A DNA stretch of 64,000 bases from Excoecaria cochinchinensis (lineage: Eukaryota > Streptophyta > Magnoliopsida > Malpighiales > Euphorbiaceae). Positions within the stretch are counted from its first letter, which is position 1. Each line of letters starts with the position of its first letter. The stretch lies in assembly GCA_947683425.1 (NCBI GenBank), contig CANTUQ010000076.1:372001-436000 (forward strand), read 5' to 3'. Below the pieces are notes generated by a model that saw only the letters and a program-made list of their open reading frames with translations, did no database searches and was not told the origin of the DNA. Of the stretch, positions 1 through 11,890 are shown in pieces. Position numbers and translations under genes: made by a program.

Positions 1-2977
1 AGTTGACTGTAAGAGGAAAATAATAGTACTTAGAGACAGTATGGGAAGTAAAGTGACAGTGAGTGGAGTTTGTGCAAACCCTCTTGTGAATGTGGTGTCG
101 GCAATGCAAGCATATCGATGTTTGAGGAAGGGTTATGAGGCTTACTTGGCTCTTGTGTTAGACTCTAAAAGAGAGCAAGTACAGATTCAGGATATACCCA
201 TGGTACGGGAGTCTCCTGGCGTGTTTCCGGAAGAGCTGAGTGGCGTGCCGCCAGTAAGGGAGGTTGAACTGTCTATTGATGTTGTGCCTGGAACTGTGCC
301 AGTATCTATAGTGCCTTATCGAATGGCTCCTACTGAATTAAAGGAGTTGAAAAATCAGTTGTAGGAGTTATTGGACAGGGATAAGACCTAGTGTGTCTCC
401 TTGGGGAGCACCAGTTCTATTTGTTAAGAAGAAAGATGGAACCATGAGAATGTGTATTGACTATCGACAGCTGAATAAAGTAACAGTAAAGAATCGGTAT
501 CCTCTGCCTAGAATCGAGGATTTGTTCAATCAGTTGAGAGGGGCAGGTGTGTTTTCTAAGATCGACTTACAGTCTGGGTATTATCAATTGCAAGTGAAGA
601 AGGAGGACATACCCAAGACTGCATTTAAAACTCATTATGGGCATTATGAATTTTTAATGATGTCATTTGGTTTAACCAATGCGCCTGCTGCGTTCATGGA
701 TCTAATGAATAGAGTGTTCAGGCCATGCTTAGATCAATTTGTGGTAGTATTTATTGATGACAATCTGGTTTACTCAAGAAATGAGAAAGAGCATGAGCAG
801 CATTAAGAATTGTGCTACAGACATTGCGGGAGCATCAGTTGTATGCTAAATTGATTAAGTGTGAGTTCTGGCTGCGAGAAGCGTCTTTTCTGGGCCATGT
901 GATATCTTCTAAAGGTATTAAGGTGGATCCGGCTAAAATTGAAGCAATTGTGAATTGTAATCCGCCTAAAAATGTGCTAGAAATTCATAGTTTTCTAGGG
1001 TTGTCTGGGTATTATAGAAGGTTTGTGAAAGGGTTCTCAGTGATAGCTTCACCATTGACAAGGTTGCTTCGAAAGGGAGTTAAATTTGAATGGTCAGAAA
1101 TGTGTCAAGCAAGTTTTGATCAACTGAAGAAGATGTTAGTGGAAGCACCAATCCTTACATAGCCTATCTCTGGCAGAGAATATGTCATGTACAGTGATGC
1201 CTCTATTATAGGTTTGGGTTGTGTATTAGTGTTTGCTTTAAAGATTTGGCGACATTACTTGTACAGTGAGAGGTGTAAAATTTTCACTGATCACAAAAGT
1301 TTGAAGTATTTGTTATCTCAGAAAGAATTGAACTTGAGACAGCGGAGATGGCTTGAGTTGTTTAAAGATTATGACTGCATTGTGGACTACCACCCAAGTA
1401 AAGCTAATGTTATGGTAGATGCATTGAGCAGGAAGTCTATCTCGACTCTACAGTTAAAGCAAGTAACGTGGAGGTATACTACGGATGTAGCATTGTTAGC
1501 TCAATTGAAAGCCAGATCGGTACAAAAGGATGAATTGATAGCTGCACAAAGGAATGATTCTAAATTACAATAGATTTTGCAGTCGATGAAAAATGGTGTC
1601 AAGACTGATTATTCAGTGGATAAGGATGGGGTATTACATTATAAGAATCGAGTATGTGTTGCAAGTGACAAAGCATTGAAGAAAAAGCTGATGTGTGAAG
1701 CACATAATACCATTTTCACCATGTATCCAGGTGGAAACAAGATGTATCAGGATTTAAAACAACTGTATTGGTGGCTGGGTATGATGAAGGATATAGTGTA
1801 ATATGTGTCTAAATGTTTGACATGTCAGCAAGTGAAGGCAGAACACCAGGTTCCACATGGGTTACTAAATCATCTTTCCATTCCACAATGGAAATGGGAC
1901 AATATTACTATGGATTTTATTTCTAGATTGCCTTTGACTTCAAAGCAATAAGATGCAGTATGGGTAATAGTCATCAAATTTTTGAAGTCAGCTCACTTTA
2001 TACCGATTCGAATGGACTATTCAATGGATCGGTTAGCTGAATTGTATGTGCGAGAGATTATTAGACTGCATGGGGTACCTTTATCAATTGTTTCTGATAG
2101 AGATCCAAGATTCACCTCTAAGTTTTGGAGGAGTTTACAGGCTGCACTGGTACTAAGTTGAACTTCAGTACTGCGTTTCATCCACAGAAAGATGGACAGT
2201 CGGAGAGGGTCATTCAGGTACTAGAAGATTTAATGAGAGCATGTGTTCTAGACTTTTCCAATAGTTGGGATAAGTATCTTCCACTCATGGAATTTGCATA
2301 TAACAATAATTATTAGACAAGTGTTGACATGGCGCCATATGATGTGTTGTATGGGAGAAAGTGTCATATACCGGTTTATTGGATAGAATTGGGTGAGCAT
2401 AGGGTTATTGGACCAGATTTGGTAAGGGATACAGAAGAGAAGGCAAAGCTTATACAGCAACGACTGAAAGCAGCCAGTGATAGACAAAAGTCTTAAGCAG
2501 ATTTGAAGAGGAAGGATATTGAGTTTGAAATAGGTGACATGGTGTTTTTAAAAGTGTCTCCTTGGAGAAAGGTGTTGCGATTTAGAAAGAAAGGAAAATT
2601 GAGTCCGAGGTTCATTGGACAATATGAAGTGTTAAATAGAGTGGTTTCAGTGGCTTACCGGTTAGCATTGCCTTCGGCTTTAGCCAAACTCCATGACATC
2701 TTCCATGTATACGTGTTGAGAAGGTACCGAGCAGATGAGTCGCATGTTACCCGTGCAAGAAGTAGAGGTTCAATTGGATTTCTCTTATGATGAGAAACCA
2801 AAGGCAATTCTAGCAAGGGAGATAAGACAGCTTCGGAATAAACAAATTCCACTTGTGAAAGTGCTGTGGCAACACCATGGAGTAGAAGAGGCAACATGGG
2901 AGCCTGAAGCGGCTATGCAAGAGCAACATCCTTAGCTATTTGACTCAAGTATGAATTTCGTGGACGAAATTCTTTTT
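1..2977 (+). pseudogene. Element A: decayed chromovirus pol (RT, RNase H, integrase, chromodomain)
   Basis: This is the 3' part of a Ty3/gypsy polyprotein; its gag and 5' LTR lie left of the window. In order: protease-RT linker (41-361), RT (about 393-1160, with the catalytic F-I-D-D near 750-761), RNase H (Y-S-D-A-S near 1189, T-D-H-K-S-L-K-Y-L near 1290), integrase zinc-binding and core (about 1690-2330), a GPY/F-like module (about 2530-2640) and a chromodomain (about 2795-2925, ending W-E-P-E). In-frame stops stand at 362, 1160, 1571, 1799, 1949, 2314, 2494 and 2933. Frame changes fall near 370-390, 805, 2130 and 2740. About 35 codons of RNase H are missing after G-C-V-L near 1228. The copy cannot make a working enzyme. 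It is closely similar in plan to intact H (51261-55850), which guided the domain limits. Confidence 0.93.
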
Positions 2978-2990
2978 AGGAGGGGAGAGT
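2978..2990 (+). other. Polypurine tract of element A
   Basis: A purine run (aggaggggagagt) directly abuts the LTR start TGTAATGG. In LTR retroelements this site primes plus-strand DNA synthesis. Confidence 0.85.
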
Positions 2991-3562
2991 TGTAATGGCC
3001 GGAAATGTACCCTAGTTGTAATTAGCTTAATTGGCTTAACTAAGGGTGTAATGTGGACTTGATTATAATGAAAGAATGACTTAATTGAATAACCAAAGAA
3101 AGTTAAGTGGCCAAGCTGTAATTTTGCATCATTAAGCTAATTGAGGGTTAGTTAACTTAATTGTGGGTTAATTAAACTAAGTCGAGAGTCATTAGGCTAA
3201 TAGGGGACAGAATGGGAGGTGGACTTCGGGTGGCATTTGGTTGTGCAGCCACCTACACTAAGCACATGTATATACATGGAATTGAAGAGAGAGAAAGGGC
3301 CACTTTTGCATAAACCTTCATCTTTAGCCATTTCCATTTCTAAACTCTGTATTTTCTACTCTTCTCATTTCCAAGTGGTTCCTTAGAGTTTTTCATATTG
3401 ATTCTCTGAATATTGCAAGGTGGATTAAGAATTTTGGTGATAAAATTGAAAGGTAAGTGGTCAATTACTTGTTCTATCTTCTTCTCTTTCTGGTTTTGGT
3501 ATGTGATGGATTGAGGAATTGATGATTTGTGTCCAATTCTGGAAATTGGATGGAATTTGTAG

Positions 3563-3644
3563 AGGAAGGAGTAAAGAAATATAAGGGAAAAGCAAAGGTT
3601 GGAGAATCGAGTGCCAAGTGAATGCTAAGAGCTTCGGCGACGAG
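3563..3644 (+). other. Candidate LTR mini-exon, element A
   Basis: The segment lies between an acceptor (tttgtag at 3562) and a donor-like AG/GTTTGC at 3645. It is purine-rich. Read two bases after the acceptor it codes E-G-V-K-K-Y-K-G-K-A-K-V-G-E-S-S-A-K and stops at TGA 3619. The phase, K-G-K core and stop register match the mini-exons in other LTRs here. Splicing is inferred. Confidence 0.55.
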
Positions 3645-4008
3645 GTTTGCGAAACTTGCCCTAATTTGATATGTGTTAAATAGTTTAGTTGATTTGTATG
3701 TTAAATTCTGGTATTTGAGAAATTATCGTGTGATTTGTATGTAAATGTTGAATGATATGTAATTGTTGGAGGAACTTAATTGGCATGAGAATATGAGTTG
3801 TCTTTAAAAAATGAACTTTACCTAGGTTTGTAGACCATATGTATGTGTTAATTCTATGCATTTTGAATTGGGATAATTGAATGGAGTTTCTAATGTGCTA
3901 ATTAATAAGTTGAGATGTAAGCGATATGAGAATGAATGGAACAGTAAGTTTGTGGTTGGCATGAAAAATGAAGTGATTTGGAAAGATGTGTTTTGCAACT
4001 TGTGTATA

Positions 4009-4415
4009 GGTCACGGTGACAACCAAGAGATTGCCACCGTGAGATATGCAAAGTTTACATTCTGCCAAGAATGATTGATATGTCACGGTGACAACCAAAT
4101 TGGCTGTGACCGTGAGGTATCATGTAGTCTATTCTGCCCGAAGTGGATTTGGTATGTCACGGTGACAACCAATTGGTTGTGACCGTGAGGTATTAAGGTT
4201 TACAATCTGCCTTTGCACACATGAGGTATGTCACAGTGACAATCATATTGGTTGTGACCATGAGATACCCAAGAGTTGCATTCTATCTGGGTATTGAATG
4301 TATGTCACGGTGAAAAAAAAATTAGTTGTGATCGTGAGATACCCTAGACTACATTCTGTTTTGAAACTTTTGGTATGTCACGGTGACAACCAAACTGGTT
4401 GTGACCATGAGGTGC
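4009..4415 (+). repeat. Palindrome array in LTR A, six units of about 73 bp
   Basis: Six copies begin at about 4011, 4083, 4157, 4231, 4305 and 4378. Each is an inverted repeat (tcacggtgacaacc then ggttgtgaccgtga) separated by a 30-35 bp spacer that often contains attctgcc. Each unit can fold into a hairpin of about 40 nt. Confidence 0.93.
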
Positions 4416-4730
4416 CCTATTTTTGTGAATAATTCTTATTACTTAAGGAGTGATGTTTGGATGTCAACTTAGTGATTAATTGCATACAATGACACTTAAT
4501 AAGTGCTTAATGCTATCATTAAATATGGTGCTTATAGGTGGATGATTAATTTAAAGTGATCCACTATGAGATGCTTAAGCTAACTATGTCAAGAGTAATG
4601 AGATAAGTTAGCACAATTGAATAATGAGTTAAGCATGTGAATTCACTGTTAGTTTATCAATGACTTGTTGAAGCATGTGATCAAGTGAACTATTAATTAA
4701 AAGGAACAATCTTAGCTTGCGAGTCAAGAA

Positions 4731-4985
4731 GTGGATAGATATGCATGCCTATAGGGTCAAGTGCTGCAGCCCAATGCGTTCGATTCCGTTGGAATCACAA
4801 TGCAAATTAGATCCTTGTTGGATTCTTCAATGTGAAATATTTTTTATGTTGATATCTATTGTACCTTAGGGTACCAATGCGAATGTCAGTATCCTCGGAT
4901 ACACTGAATCTATTGTACCTCAGGGAACTAATGCAATACCCGTTTTCCGCATCTTTGAATTGCAGGCAAATTTAATCATAAAAGA
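4731..4985 (+). other. Hairpin-cluster domain, LTR A
   Basis: The domain opens with gtggatagat and a GCATGC core. It holds short perfect hairpins such as gattccgttggaatc, gatccttgttggatc and gtatcctcggatac. It corresponds in position to the better preserved domain in H (50308-50547). The closing TATCCAC arm is degenerate here. Confidence 0.6.
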
Positions 4986-5206
4986 TAATGATAATCTTAA
5001 ATTATACATTTGTTGTGTGTGAATACATTGGTTATACTAAGTATGTACCAGTCATAAGCATGCTATATAAAAATGTGATTAAATAATGATGTTATGAGTA
5101 TAATGATTTACATCCTTTTGACTTGATACCTTAAGTATGAATTATAACATGATGCTTGTGTGATATTTGTTTTCATGTGTGTATATATATGCTTTGTATG
5201 TGTTTC

Positions 5207-5255
5207 CCCACTAAGCATTACCACTTATCACGGGTTTCCCCCTAATCCGTGCAGG
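5207..5255 (+). other. Double hairpin, LTR A (degenerate)
   Basis: This is the cactaagc...cacggg...ccgtgcagg motif shared by the chromovirus LTRs of the window. The first stem is decayed and the second (cacgg/ccgtg) is kept. Confidence 0.65.
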
Positions 5256-5649
5256 TTTGGACGCGAGGTGATTTTGAGGGACATCTCCGCATTGTCGACG
5301 GTCAACACTAGGAGTATATCAATAGTGTAGGTTTTGGGGGTTTTTGGCAATGAGTTTTGTGCAAGTTATGTATGATATTTTGTTTTGCGTAATCCAAACT
5401 ATGTAAAGTTGTAATAACTAAGTGTTGTAAACTTTATGCTTGTGATAGATATATATATGCGAGTATGTTGGTATGCATGAGAAATTTACGACATGTAGGG
5501 CATGTGAATATATGCTTGCTTAGGAAATTTTTATTATTCAGGTTTTTGGGCATGCATAAGTGATTGTGAAGTGATGCTTGTGTGCTGTGTAGTGGCCATT
5601 CTTGAGCGCATTAGCTATGCTAATCCAGTGGTTGAGAATGGGTGTTACA

Positions 5650-7095
5650 TATCGTGCTCGCGACAGAAGCCTCCATCAAGTGCCCTGCGAAAAACAGACC
5701 ATTAGGATAGCTTTTCACCACTGACTTTGTACCGCCTACATCTACCTCTAAAACTAATTTTTAGGCAAAACTTCCCTTATTAAATGATCCCTGGGATGTT
5801 ATCTTTTAAATGAAAGAAATTTCAGATCATTTGGACATCTCAAACATCAGATATGACCTTAACAACCTACACTGCTCTAGTGAAACTAAGTAAGGACACC
5901 TTGGCTTTTGCCATTTTTAAGGATCTTTGAGTCAGAATTTGCTTATAGACATTTTCTGAAACATTTTTAGGTATGTGTTATAGCTTTCCTACGGCACTAG
6001 TTTCATACTATTTGGAATCTAAAACTCAACCTAAAGCTAAAACAATCATCAAAGGTCCAGTGAAATCTAAGTAGAATTTCCCCTAGAATTTCAAACTCTC
6101 TAAATCCAAGCAAAACCACACAACCAAAGTAATAGAAGCAACCCAATTTAACAAATACATATCAAAATAGCAACTCATCAATACACACATGTATATATAT
6201 TAAAGCATGTAAATTTTCAAAACCTCAAACTCCTTTGCTCCTATTAAGCTTAAATGGTTGCCTCAACTTGCTATCATACTCTGGCATACATCTCCTTATC
6301 CAAATTCCTCATTAAAAACATACACAATATTAATCTAGGTTTTTAGCTAATCAAAGGGAATAGAAGAAACCAAAACTTATAACTTACCTTTCCTTTACAA
6401 ACTCCCCACCATAACACTAGAGCCTGTCAAAAATCATCATTTACTTTTTAGGGCTTAGACTAAGAGAGGGAGAATGAAGTTAGAAGAAAAAGATGATGAA
6501 GAAGAAAAAGAAGAAGAGGAGGAACATGGGAAAGGAGAGCAGATTTCCCCCTCTCTCACGTTCTCTCTCCTCTTAAATACTCCCCATCCACCAATCCTTA
6601 TCCCCTCATGCCACATGTCACTTTCTAATTAGCCCCTACAAGATTTTTGTGTCAATTTTCCCTTCCAATCCTTCCACTCTTAAATCTTCTTGCATTAGAC
6701 ATATAGCTTTATAATTCTTAACATTGGCCCACATAATTAAATTTATTCTTTCAATGTAGTCCTCATTCCACACATCATAAATTTACCATTGGCCGCACTT
6801 TCCGAAACTTTTACGTTAATACCGAATTCGTCCTTTCGGCACGCCCGACATCCCAACTTACATAAATTTGGCATATTACTAAACCATTTGCATAAATTGG
6901 CCCTCATAGTTATTTATTCCATTCAATTAAATCCATGTATGCAAAATGACCAAATTACCCTTGTCTCATTTTTTCTTAATTCTGATTATATCCTTTCTCC
7001 TACTTAATCACTCCGACCATCAAATCATACAGTTTCAATCACCAACATCCCTAGACATATACAAATCCTTCTAGGGTACATTTCGGTTTGTTACA
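5650..7095 (-). mobile_element. LTR G, 5' part only, interrupted by element A
   Basis: Read on the minus strand it starts TGTAACAAACCGAAATGTA at 7095, close to the start of LTR A. It has a TATA-like tatttaagagg (near 6575), a splice donor AAG/GTAAGTT at 6387, and a decayed mini-exon followed by GAG/GTTTTG near 6220. It stops at 5650 inside its palindromic segment (tcgtgctcgcgacaga), where A is inserted. The rest lies left of the window. Possible target bases are caggc at 7096-7100. Confidence 0.82.
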
Positions 7096-7392
7096 CAGGC
7101 CTTGCTTTCAACTGAGCTAATAAAGCACCCTCTGAGGTAAACCTCCACTTCACTTGTTCTAACGATAAAGCCGAGACAGATTTCCTGCTTAATGCATCAA
7201 CTACAATATTGTTCTTACTAAGACGATAATCCACTATACAGTCGTAGTCCTTGAAAAACTCAAGCCACCTATGCTATCTCAGATTCATCTCCTTCTGAGT
7301 AAGCAAATATTTGAGACTCTTATGATCAGTGAAGATCTTACACTTCTCACCGTACAAGTAGTGTTGCCATATCTTTAAGCCAAACACCACTG
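7096..7392 (-). pseudogene. Gypsy pol scrap: end of RT/RNase H and tether
   Basis: Minus-strand translation gives F-G-L-K-I-W followed by the H-H-Y-L-Y-G and [10 protein letters not shown] type RNase H block, the D-Y-D-C-I-V-D-Y tail and an L-A-Q-L-K-A-R-P linker. This matches residues of the intact H polyprotein. It is cut by LTR G on the left and joined abruptly to the E 3' LTR on the right near 7393. Too little remains to assign it to one family. Confidence 0.85.
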
Positions 7393-8058
7393 AATTTAGA
7401 CCTTGTCCTTGCCCTTCTCAATCCTTCTTTCCGGAACTTCATACACAGCCAAGAACACCAACACAAAATCTCTTAGTCCATTACACAATCAGCTCAAACT
7501 AAAACAGAAATGAAGTAAAAGAAGACCCAACATAAAGCTAAATCACACTTACCTTCTTAATCCATTAATAACCTCTTCAAACCATCCAATGCAGGAAATA
7601 GCCAAAAGAAAACAAAAATCAAAGGAGAAAGGGAAAGCAAAACCGAGAAAGAGAGTGCAAAAGAGCCAAAATGCATGCAATCCCACTTGAGTACAAATTT
7701 CCCCACTAAAAATCACTTATATTGCATGCAAAAGTCCACTTCTCCTCAAGCCACATGTCTACCTTATAACATGTGTCTCACAAACCCTTCCTAACTCCTT
7801 GGATGCCGCACTTGTCCAAAACCCAAATCAAAAATCCACTTAAATCCTGCTTAAGCTAGATTTCAGCAAAAGTGTTCTATCGCGCTCGTGACAGAACTCT
7901 AACTCACCCTCGGCACAAATTGTTGACTCAACCAACTTACATAAAAATCCTCCATTAACTCCCAATACTCATTCCAATGTGTCCTCTCTTACTATTACAT
8001 AACCATATACTCACCAAAACACGTCAAATCCTACTAGGGTGTAATCCGAGTTGTTACA
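7393..8058 (-). mobile_element. Element E 3' LTR, truncated
   Basis: On the minus strand it starts TGTAACAACTCGGATTACA at 8058, directly after a polypurine tract. It matches the E 5' LTR segments 24261-24575 plus 13297-13677 over about 660 bp and then breaks off at 7393. A TATA-like caatataag lies near 7710 and a splice donor AAG/GTAAGTG at 7552. The mini-exon starts at 7436 and ends with a TAA stop at 7396-7398. Confidence 0.87.
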
Positions 8059-8073
8059 ATCTCTTCCCCTTAA
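8059..8073 (-). other. Polypurine tract of element E
   Basis: The minus strand reads aaggggaagagatt just before the 3' LTR start, which fixes the element orientation. Confidence 0.8.
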
Positions 8074-8119
8074 GAAATTTTGTCCTAAAAATTTCACCCG
8101 AAACCACAATTAGCAACTC

Positions 8120-9342
8120 ACTTACTATAACAAAACTTATACAGATCAAACTCAGTTGCATAAGAACTTACCAAAAGGACCTGCTTGATCAAGTTCCTTA
8201 TCTCTAACCATGGCATAACACCGAGCTGGACCACCTGAAGGAACAGGTTTCTCAACCGTCTCTGATGGTGCTTGCACTGCCTGTCCTCTATGTCTTCCTC
8301 CTCTAGTAGATTTAGTCACCCCCATGTTACCCTTACTATCCGGCTAAACTGAACCTTCCTTCAAATCCGGGAAATTGGCCAGCATATGCTCCATGCTGCC
8401 ACATCGAAAACAAGCTCCAGTGAGCTTCCTGCAAGTACCCCAATGGAACCTCTCACAGTATTCACACTTGGGCACTGTACTTCCCTTACTCGATGGTGCC
8501 AAAACACTTCCCTTTGATGCCAGTGCATGACCCGATCCTCGGGTAACCTGTCCACTAGCAGCTTGTCGTGACTTCTTAGTACTTAACAAAACACTATCAT
8601 TTGCTTTCCTCTTGTGTTCATTGTGCTGCTTAATCACTTCAGACTCTTCCAGTTTTATTGTTGCCAAAACCAATTGGTAGTAACCTACAGAATGCATGCA
8701 TGACAGTCATAGCAGAAAGAGGACCTCTGATGTTCTCTCTTAACCAACCTTCAAACTGGCAACACTTGAATTCCTTGGTAAGCAACAAATCTGGCACATG
8801 CTTGCTCAACCTACTGAATTCCTTCTCATATTCACTTACTGATAAACCCTTCTGCCTCAAACTCACGAATTCTTTCCACTTTGCCTCTCGGTAAGCCTTA
8901 GTCACATATCTCTTCTCAAACTCTTGAACAAATTAATCCCATGTCATTTCTATAGGTCACTGGGGATTCCTCATCATCAACTTCCACCAATCATAAGCTG
9001 GGTCTTGCAATAGAGACACTGCACAATTAACCCTATGCGCCAAAAGGCAATTAATCTCTTGCAGAATTCTCCCTGTCATTTCCAACCAATATTCAGCTGA
9101 ATTCGATTGATCCAAAGTTGTACTAGTAAATTCCTCCACCCCTCTCTTTCTAGTCAAATCAGTTGGAGCCTTAGGAGCAGTTAACCTCTCAATTAAATGC
9201 ATCATTCCTTACATCAATTCTGGATTTCCATAAGCTGGACCCATACTTTCAACTCGAGATCTCTCTTGTCCAGGCTGATGAACCCTCGCTGGATTCACAC
9301 TACCTATGTCTCACCTATCTCCTCATTAGGATCGAATTCCAT
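8120..9342 (-). pseudogene. Element E gag (gag-only element)
   Basis: A Ty3/gypsy Gag is readable in several frames on the minus strand. It has an N-terminal region with L-T-A-P-K-A-P, the capsid-like block D-P-A-Y-D-W-W-K-L, the S-V-S-E-Y-E-K-E-F motif, and a Cys-rich tail. The zinc knuckle C-F-R-C-G-S-M-E-H-M-L-A-N-F has Phe in place of the last Cys. The ATG at 9342 follows a splice acceptor (tttag at 9343-9344) with a CTAAT branch-point motif 27 nt upstream. The frame ends in Y-A-M...G-K and then stops; protease, RT and integrase are absent. Several stops and frameshifts make it a pseudogene. Confidence 0.88.
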
Positions 9343-9437
9343 CTAAACTCAACACAAGACAACATCTGCATTAGGCCACGACTCTAGACAGACTCGTACA
9401 CATCTAACCATCTTATAGACCAGAACCATCTAACCAA

Positions 9438-9450
9438 GCTCTGATACCAC
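9438..9450 (-). other. Primer-binding site of element E (initiator Met tRNA)
   Basis: The minus strand reads gtggtatcagagc a few bases after the LTR end at 9455. TGGTATCAGAGC is the usual plant initiator-Met tRNA primer site. Confidence 0.9.
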
Positions 9451-9454
9451 AACT

Positions 9455-10574
9455 TGTAACACCCCAATACCTCTCTGGAGGAATATCGAAATGCTACACA
9501 CACAAACATACACATTCAAGCCAAAACTAAAGCAAAAGCATACAGGAACAACATAAACACTTGCATTGTTGAACTTATATAGCTACAAAAATGATATCAT
9601 TACACGCCAAAAATCAGAATTTCATGCTCTCATACATATACAAAACGCTGCACAAGAGTCCTATACAAAAGGTATACTATAATTATTATAAAAGAATCAC
9701 TTCAAAGATAACTCCTAGTGGTCAATAGATGGAGACTCTTGCTCAGAACGAAACCTGCAAACCTACACGAAAGCAAAGCATCCGTGCTAAGCGATAACGC
9801 TTAGTGGGGATGAACAAAAATAAGGGACTTCCAAGGAAGTCATAACAAAACATAATACAAGTATATAAATTATAGATACTTGCATCAGAATTCAGAAGCT
9901 GATCACATACACAGCATAAGCATGTCAGTGAAGATACTCATAATCAAATAGATTCGGAAGCAACAATAATAATTGCTAATATACTAAAATAACAGAACGT
10001 ATAATAGATGCAGACTCACATTTTCTCACAAGTATACAATAAATATAGCCTGAGATCATAACGATAGTGGATACGGATAACAGAATACTGGAGAGCAGTA
10101 TCAAAAGACGGAAGCCTAAATTTTTAGAAGATCAGAGTCTAAAAGCTATTATACAGAAGACCGAAGTCTAAAACTTTAAACCCCTATGGGTTGACAGGAG
10201 CAGCTGCAAAACTCTAGCCCTTAATAAGCATGTTTATTTATCCATTACCTTGACCGATCAGGCTAACACACTAAACCACACATAAACCAACCATTCAAAA
10301 GATCAAATCACATTCATGTCTCACTAAGTCATGTACAACTAGAACAATCATCAGGTGTACAATCTTTATTCATATCATGCATATAAATTACCTTGAACAT
10401 GTACAGAACAAATACCAAAGCAATGACCATCACCAAAGATACCTCAAAGGACTAGGCAAACAGAACAGCATATTGTCACGCTCGTGACTGAATGCACAAC
10501 TCGCAACTGTTGCGCTCGCGATTGTGTCACTCTCGCGATAGAATGCCAATGCAGCTTCTATCGCGCTCTCGATA
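9455..10574 (-). mobile_element. Element E 5' LTR, 3' segment
   Basis: This is the downstream end of the minus-strand 5' LTR, ending GGTGTTACA at 9455. It holds the double hairpin (9763-9810), a decayed hairpin-cluster domain with gtggata near 10066 and its inverted partner near 10240, and a palindromic segment (10472-10574) into which LTR F has inserted. The LTR continues at 12896-13677 and 24261-24575. Confidence 0.87.
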
Positions 10575-10942
10575 TGTAACACCCCCTACCCATACGTAGG
10601 AGAACTCATCCCACGAAGGGAATGAGAACCCGTATGGACAAGCGTGTCACCAAATAAAGCAAAACAATAACATATACAAAATATTTGAATAACAGCGGCA
10701 ATAAAAACTTTCAAAGCTCCAAGATCATTCATCGATATCAAAGGTTCATTACAAAATATTCTTTACATAACATATATTACCAAAAATTCCATCTTCTAAA
10801 ATACATAGAGGAAAGAAAAAATACAATAAGAGAGCTCAAAATATTACAAAAAGAACTTAGATACAAAACTAGGCTATAACGCTTCAATCCTTCTGTATTG
10901 GATGGACCTGCAGAGACTCTCCCAAAAACTCGACTCCTTTCG

Positions 10943-10992
10943 CACCTGCATGGATGAAACACCCGTGCTAAGCGATAACGCTTAGTGGGAAA
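10943..10992 (-). other. Double hairpin, LTR F
   Basis: The minus strand reads cactaagcgttatcgcttag and then cacgggtg...catgcaggtg. The first stem is perfect (AAGCG/CGCTT) and the second carries one mismatch. Confidence 0.8.
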
Positions 10993-11194
10993 AACACACA
11001 ATAATATGAACGGCTATTCACAATGGTTGTTAAGGCAGAACACACACACAACATGGCACATGCTTATAATCACATATACTAAATCATAACTTGATCATCA
11101 TCAATTATATTCAAAAGCTCATAATCAAAATTTAGAAATCATACTGATTTCAAAAGCTCATAATCACAACAAAAACAAATGCCTATTGACTCAC

Positions 11195-11415
11195 AATAGC
11201 GGATAACGAGTGAACACATTGGGGTAGCCGAGGGTACAATCGAAAAGCAACATCTTTAATTTTTCTCATTCAAAACATTTTCACATTAGAGGATCTTAAA
11301 CAAGATTCGAACACATTGAGGATCGCGAGGACCCAAACAGGGACCTAATCAGGGTCCAGAACACATGGAGGCTGCAGCTATTGAACTCTATTAGGCATGC
11401 CTAACTATCCACTAA
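11195..11415 (-). other. Hairpin-cluster domain, LTR F
   Basis: The minus strand opens with gtggatagttaggcatgcc and closes with cgttatccgc. In between are ggaccctgattaggtcc, gggtcctcgcgatcc and gaatcttgtttaagatcc hairpins, in the same order as in H. Confidence 0.75.
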
Positions 11416-11558
11416 TTTAACTCTTGCAGGCCATGCATAAATCATCAATTCATATCCATAATGTTCATAAAATTATCCATGCATACGTCTAAAAGTATCG
11501 CAAGTCCGAAAAAATAAATATCAAAAGCACAAAAGAATTCCCATTTGAAAACAGAAAC

Positions 11559-11890
11559 CGTTATGCTCGTGATAGGGGCAAAGTTCCCTGAATGCCAAGC
11601 TCCCGACAGGCCTCGCGCTTGCGGAAAAAGGAGCAGATCGTCTTCTATTGCGATTATGACATGCATCGTGCTCATGACAGAATCCGCACACAGATGCGAT
11701 CATTATCGCGCACTCGCTCGCGCGTTCGAGACAACACTGCCCTACAACAGCTCAGCAGTATGCGCTCTGTCACGCTCGTCATAGCACGTGTGATGCTGAG
11801 CTTGCTAGGACAGAACTGGCTGCCTGCGAGAAACTGGAAATCACCGAGCTTTGTCGTGCTAGCGACAACCATCGCGCTTGCGATAGAGTC
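11559..11890 (-). repeat. Palindrome region of LTR F (decayed gtcgcgagcgcgac type)
   Basis: Fragments such as atcgcgcttgcgat, gtcgtgctagcgac and gtcacgctcgtcat occur through the segment. They are eroded versions of the GC palindromes in H, mostly by C-to-T and G-to-A changes. Confidence 0.75.

Larger units (their letters stand above)
2991..5649 (+). mobile_element. Element A 3' LTR (2659 bp)
   Basis: The LTR runs from TGTAATGGCC to GGGTGTTACA and follows a polypurine tract, so it is the 3' copy. A TATA-like stretch lies near 3269, a splice donor (AAG/GTAAGTGG) at 3453, a mini-exon at 3563-3644, a palindrome array at 4009-4415, a hairpin cluster at 4731-4985 and a double hairpin at 5207-5255. 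The right flank is the palindromic region of another LTR (G), so A inserted into G. The left target duplication is outside the window. Confidence 0.92.

Noticed and set aside
4009..4415. CRISPR-like array (repeats of about 40 bp with spacers of about 33 bp)
   Set aside because: It lies in a plant LTR, the repeats are imperfect palindromes, the spacers are themselves related, and the same layout recurs at the same place in other LTRs. No cas genes exist here.
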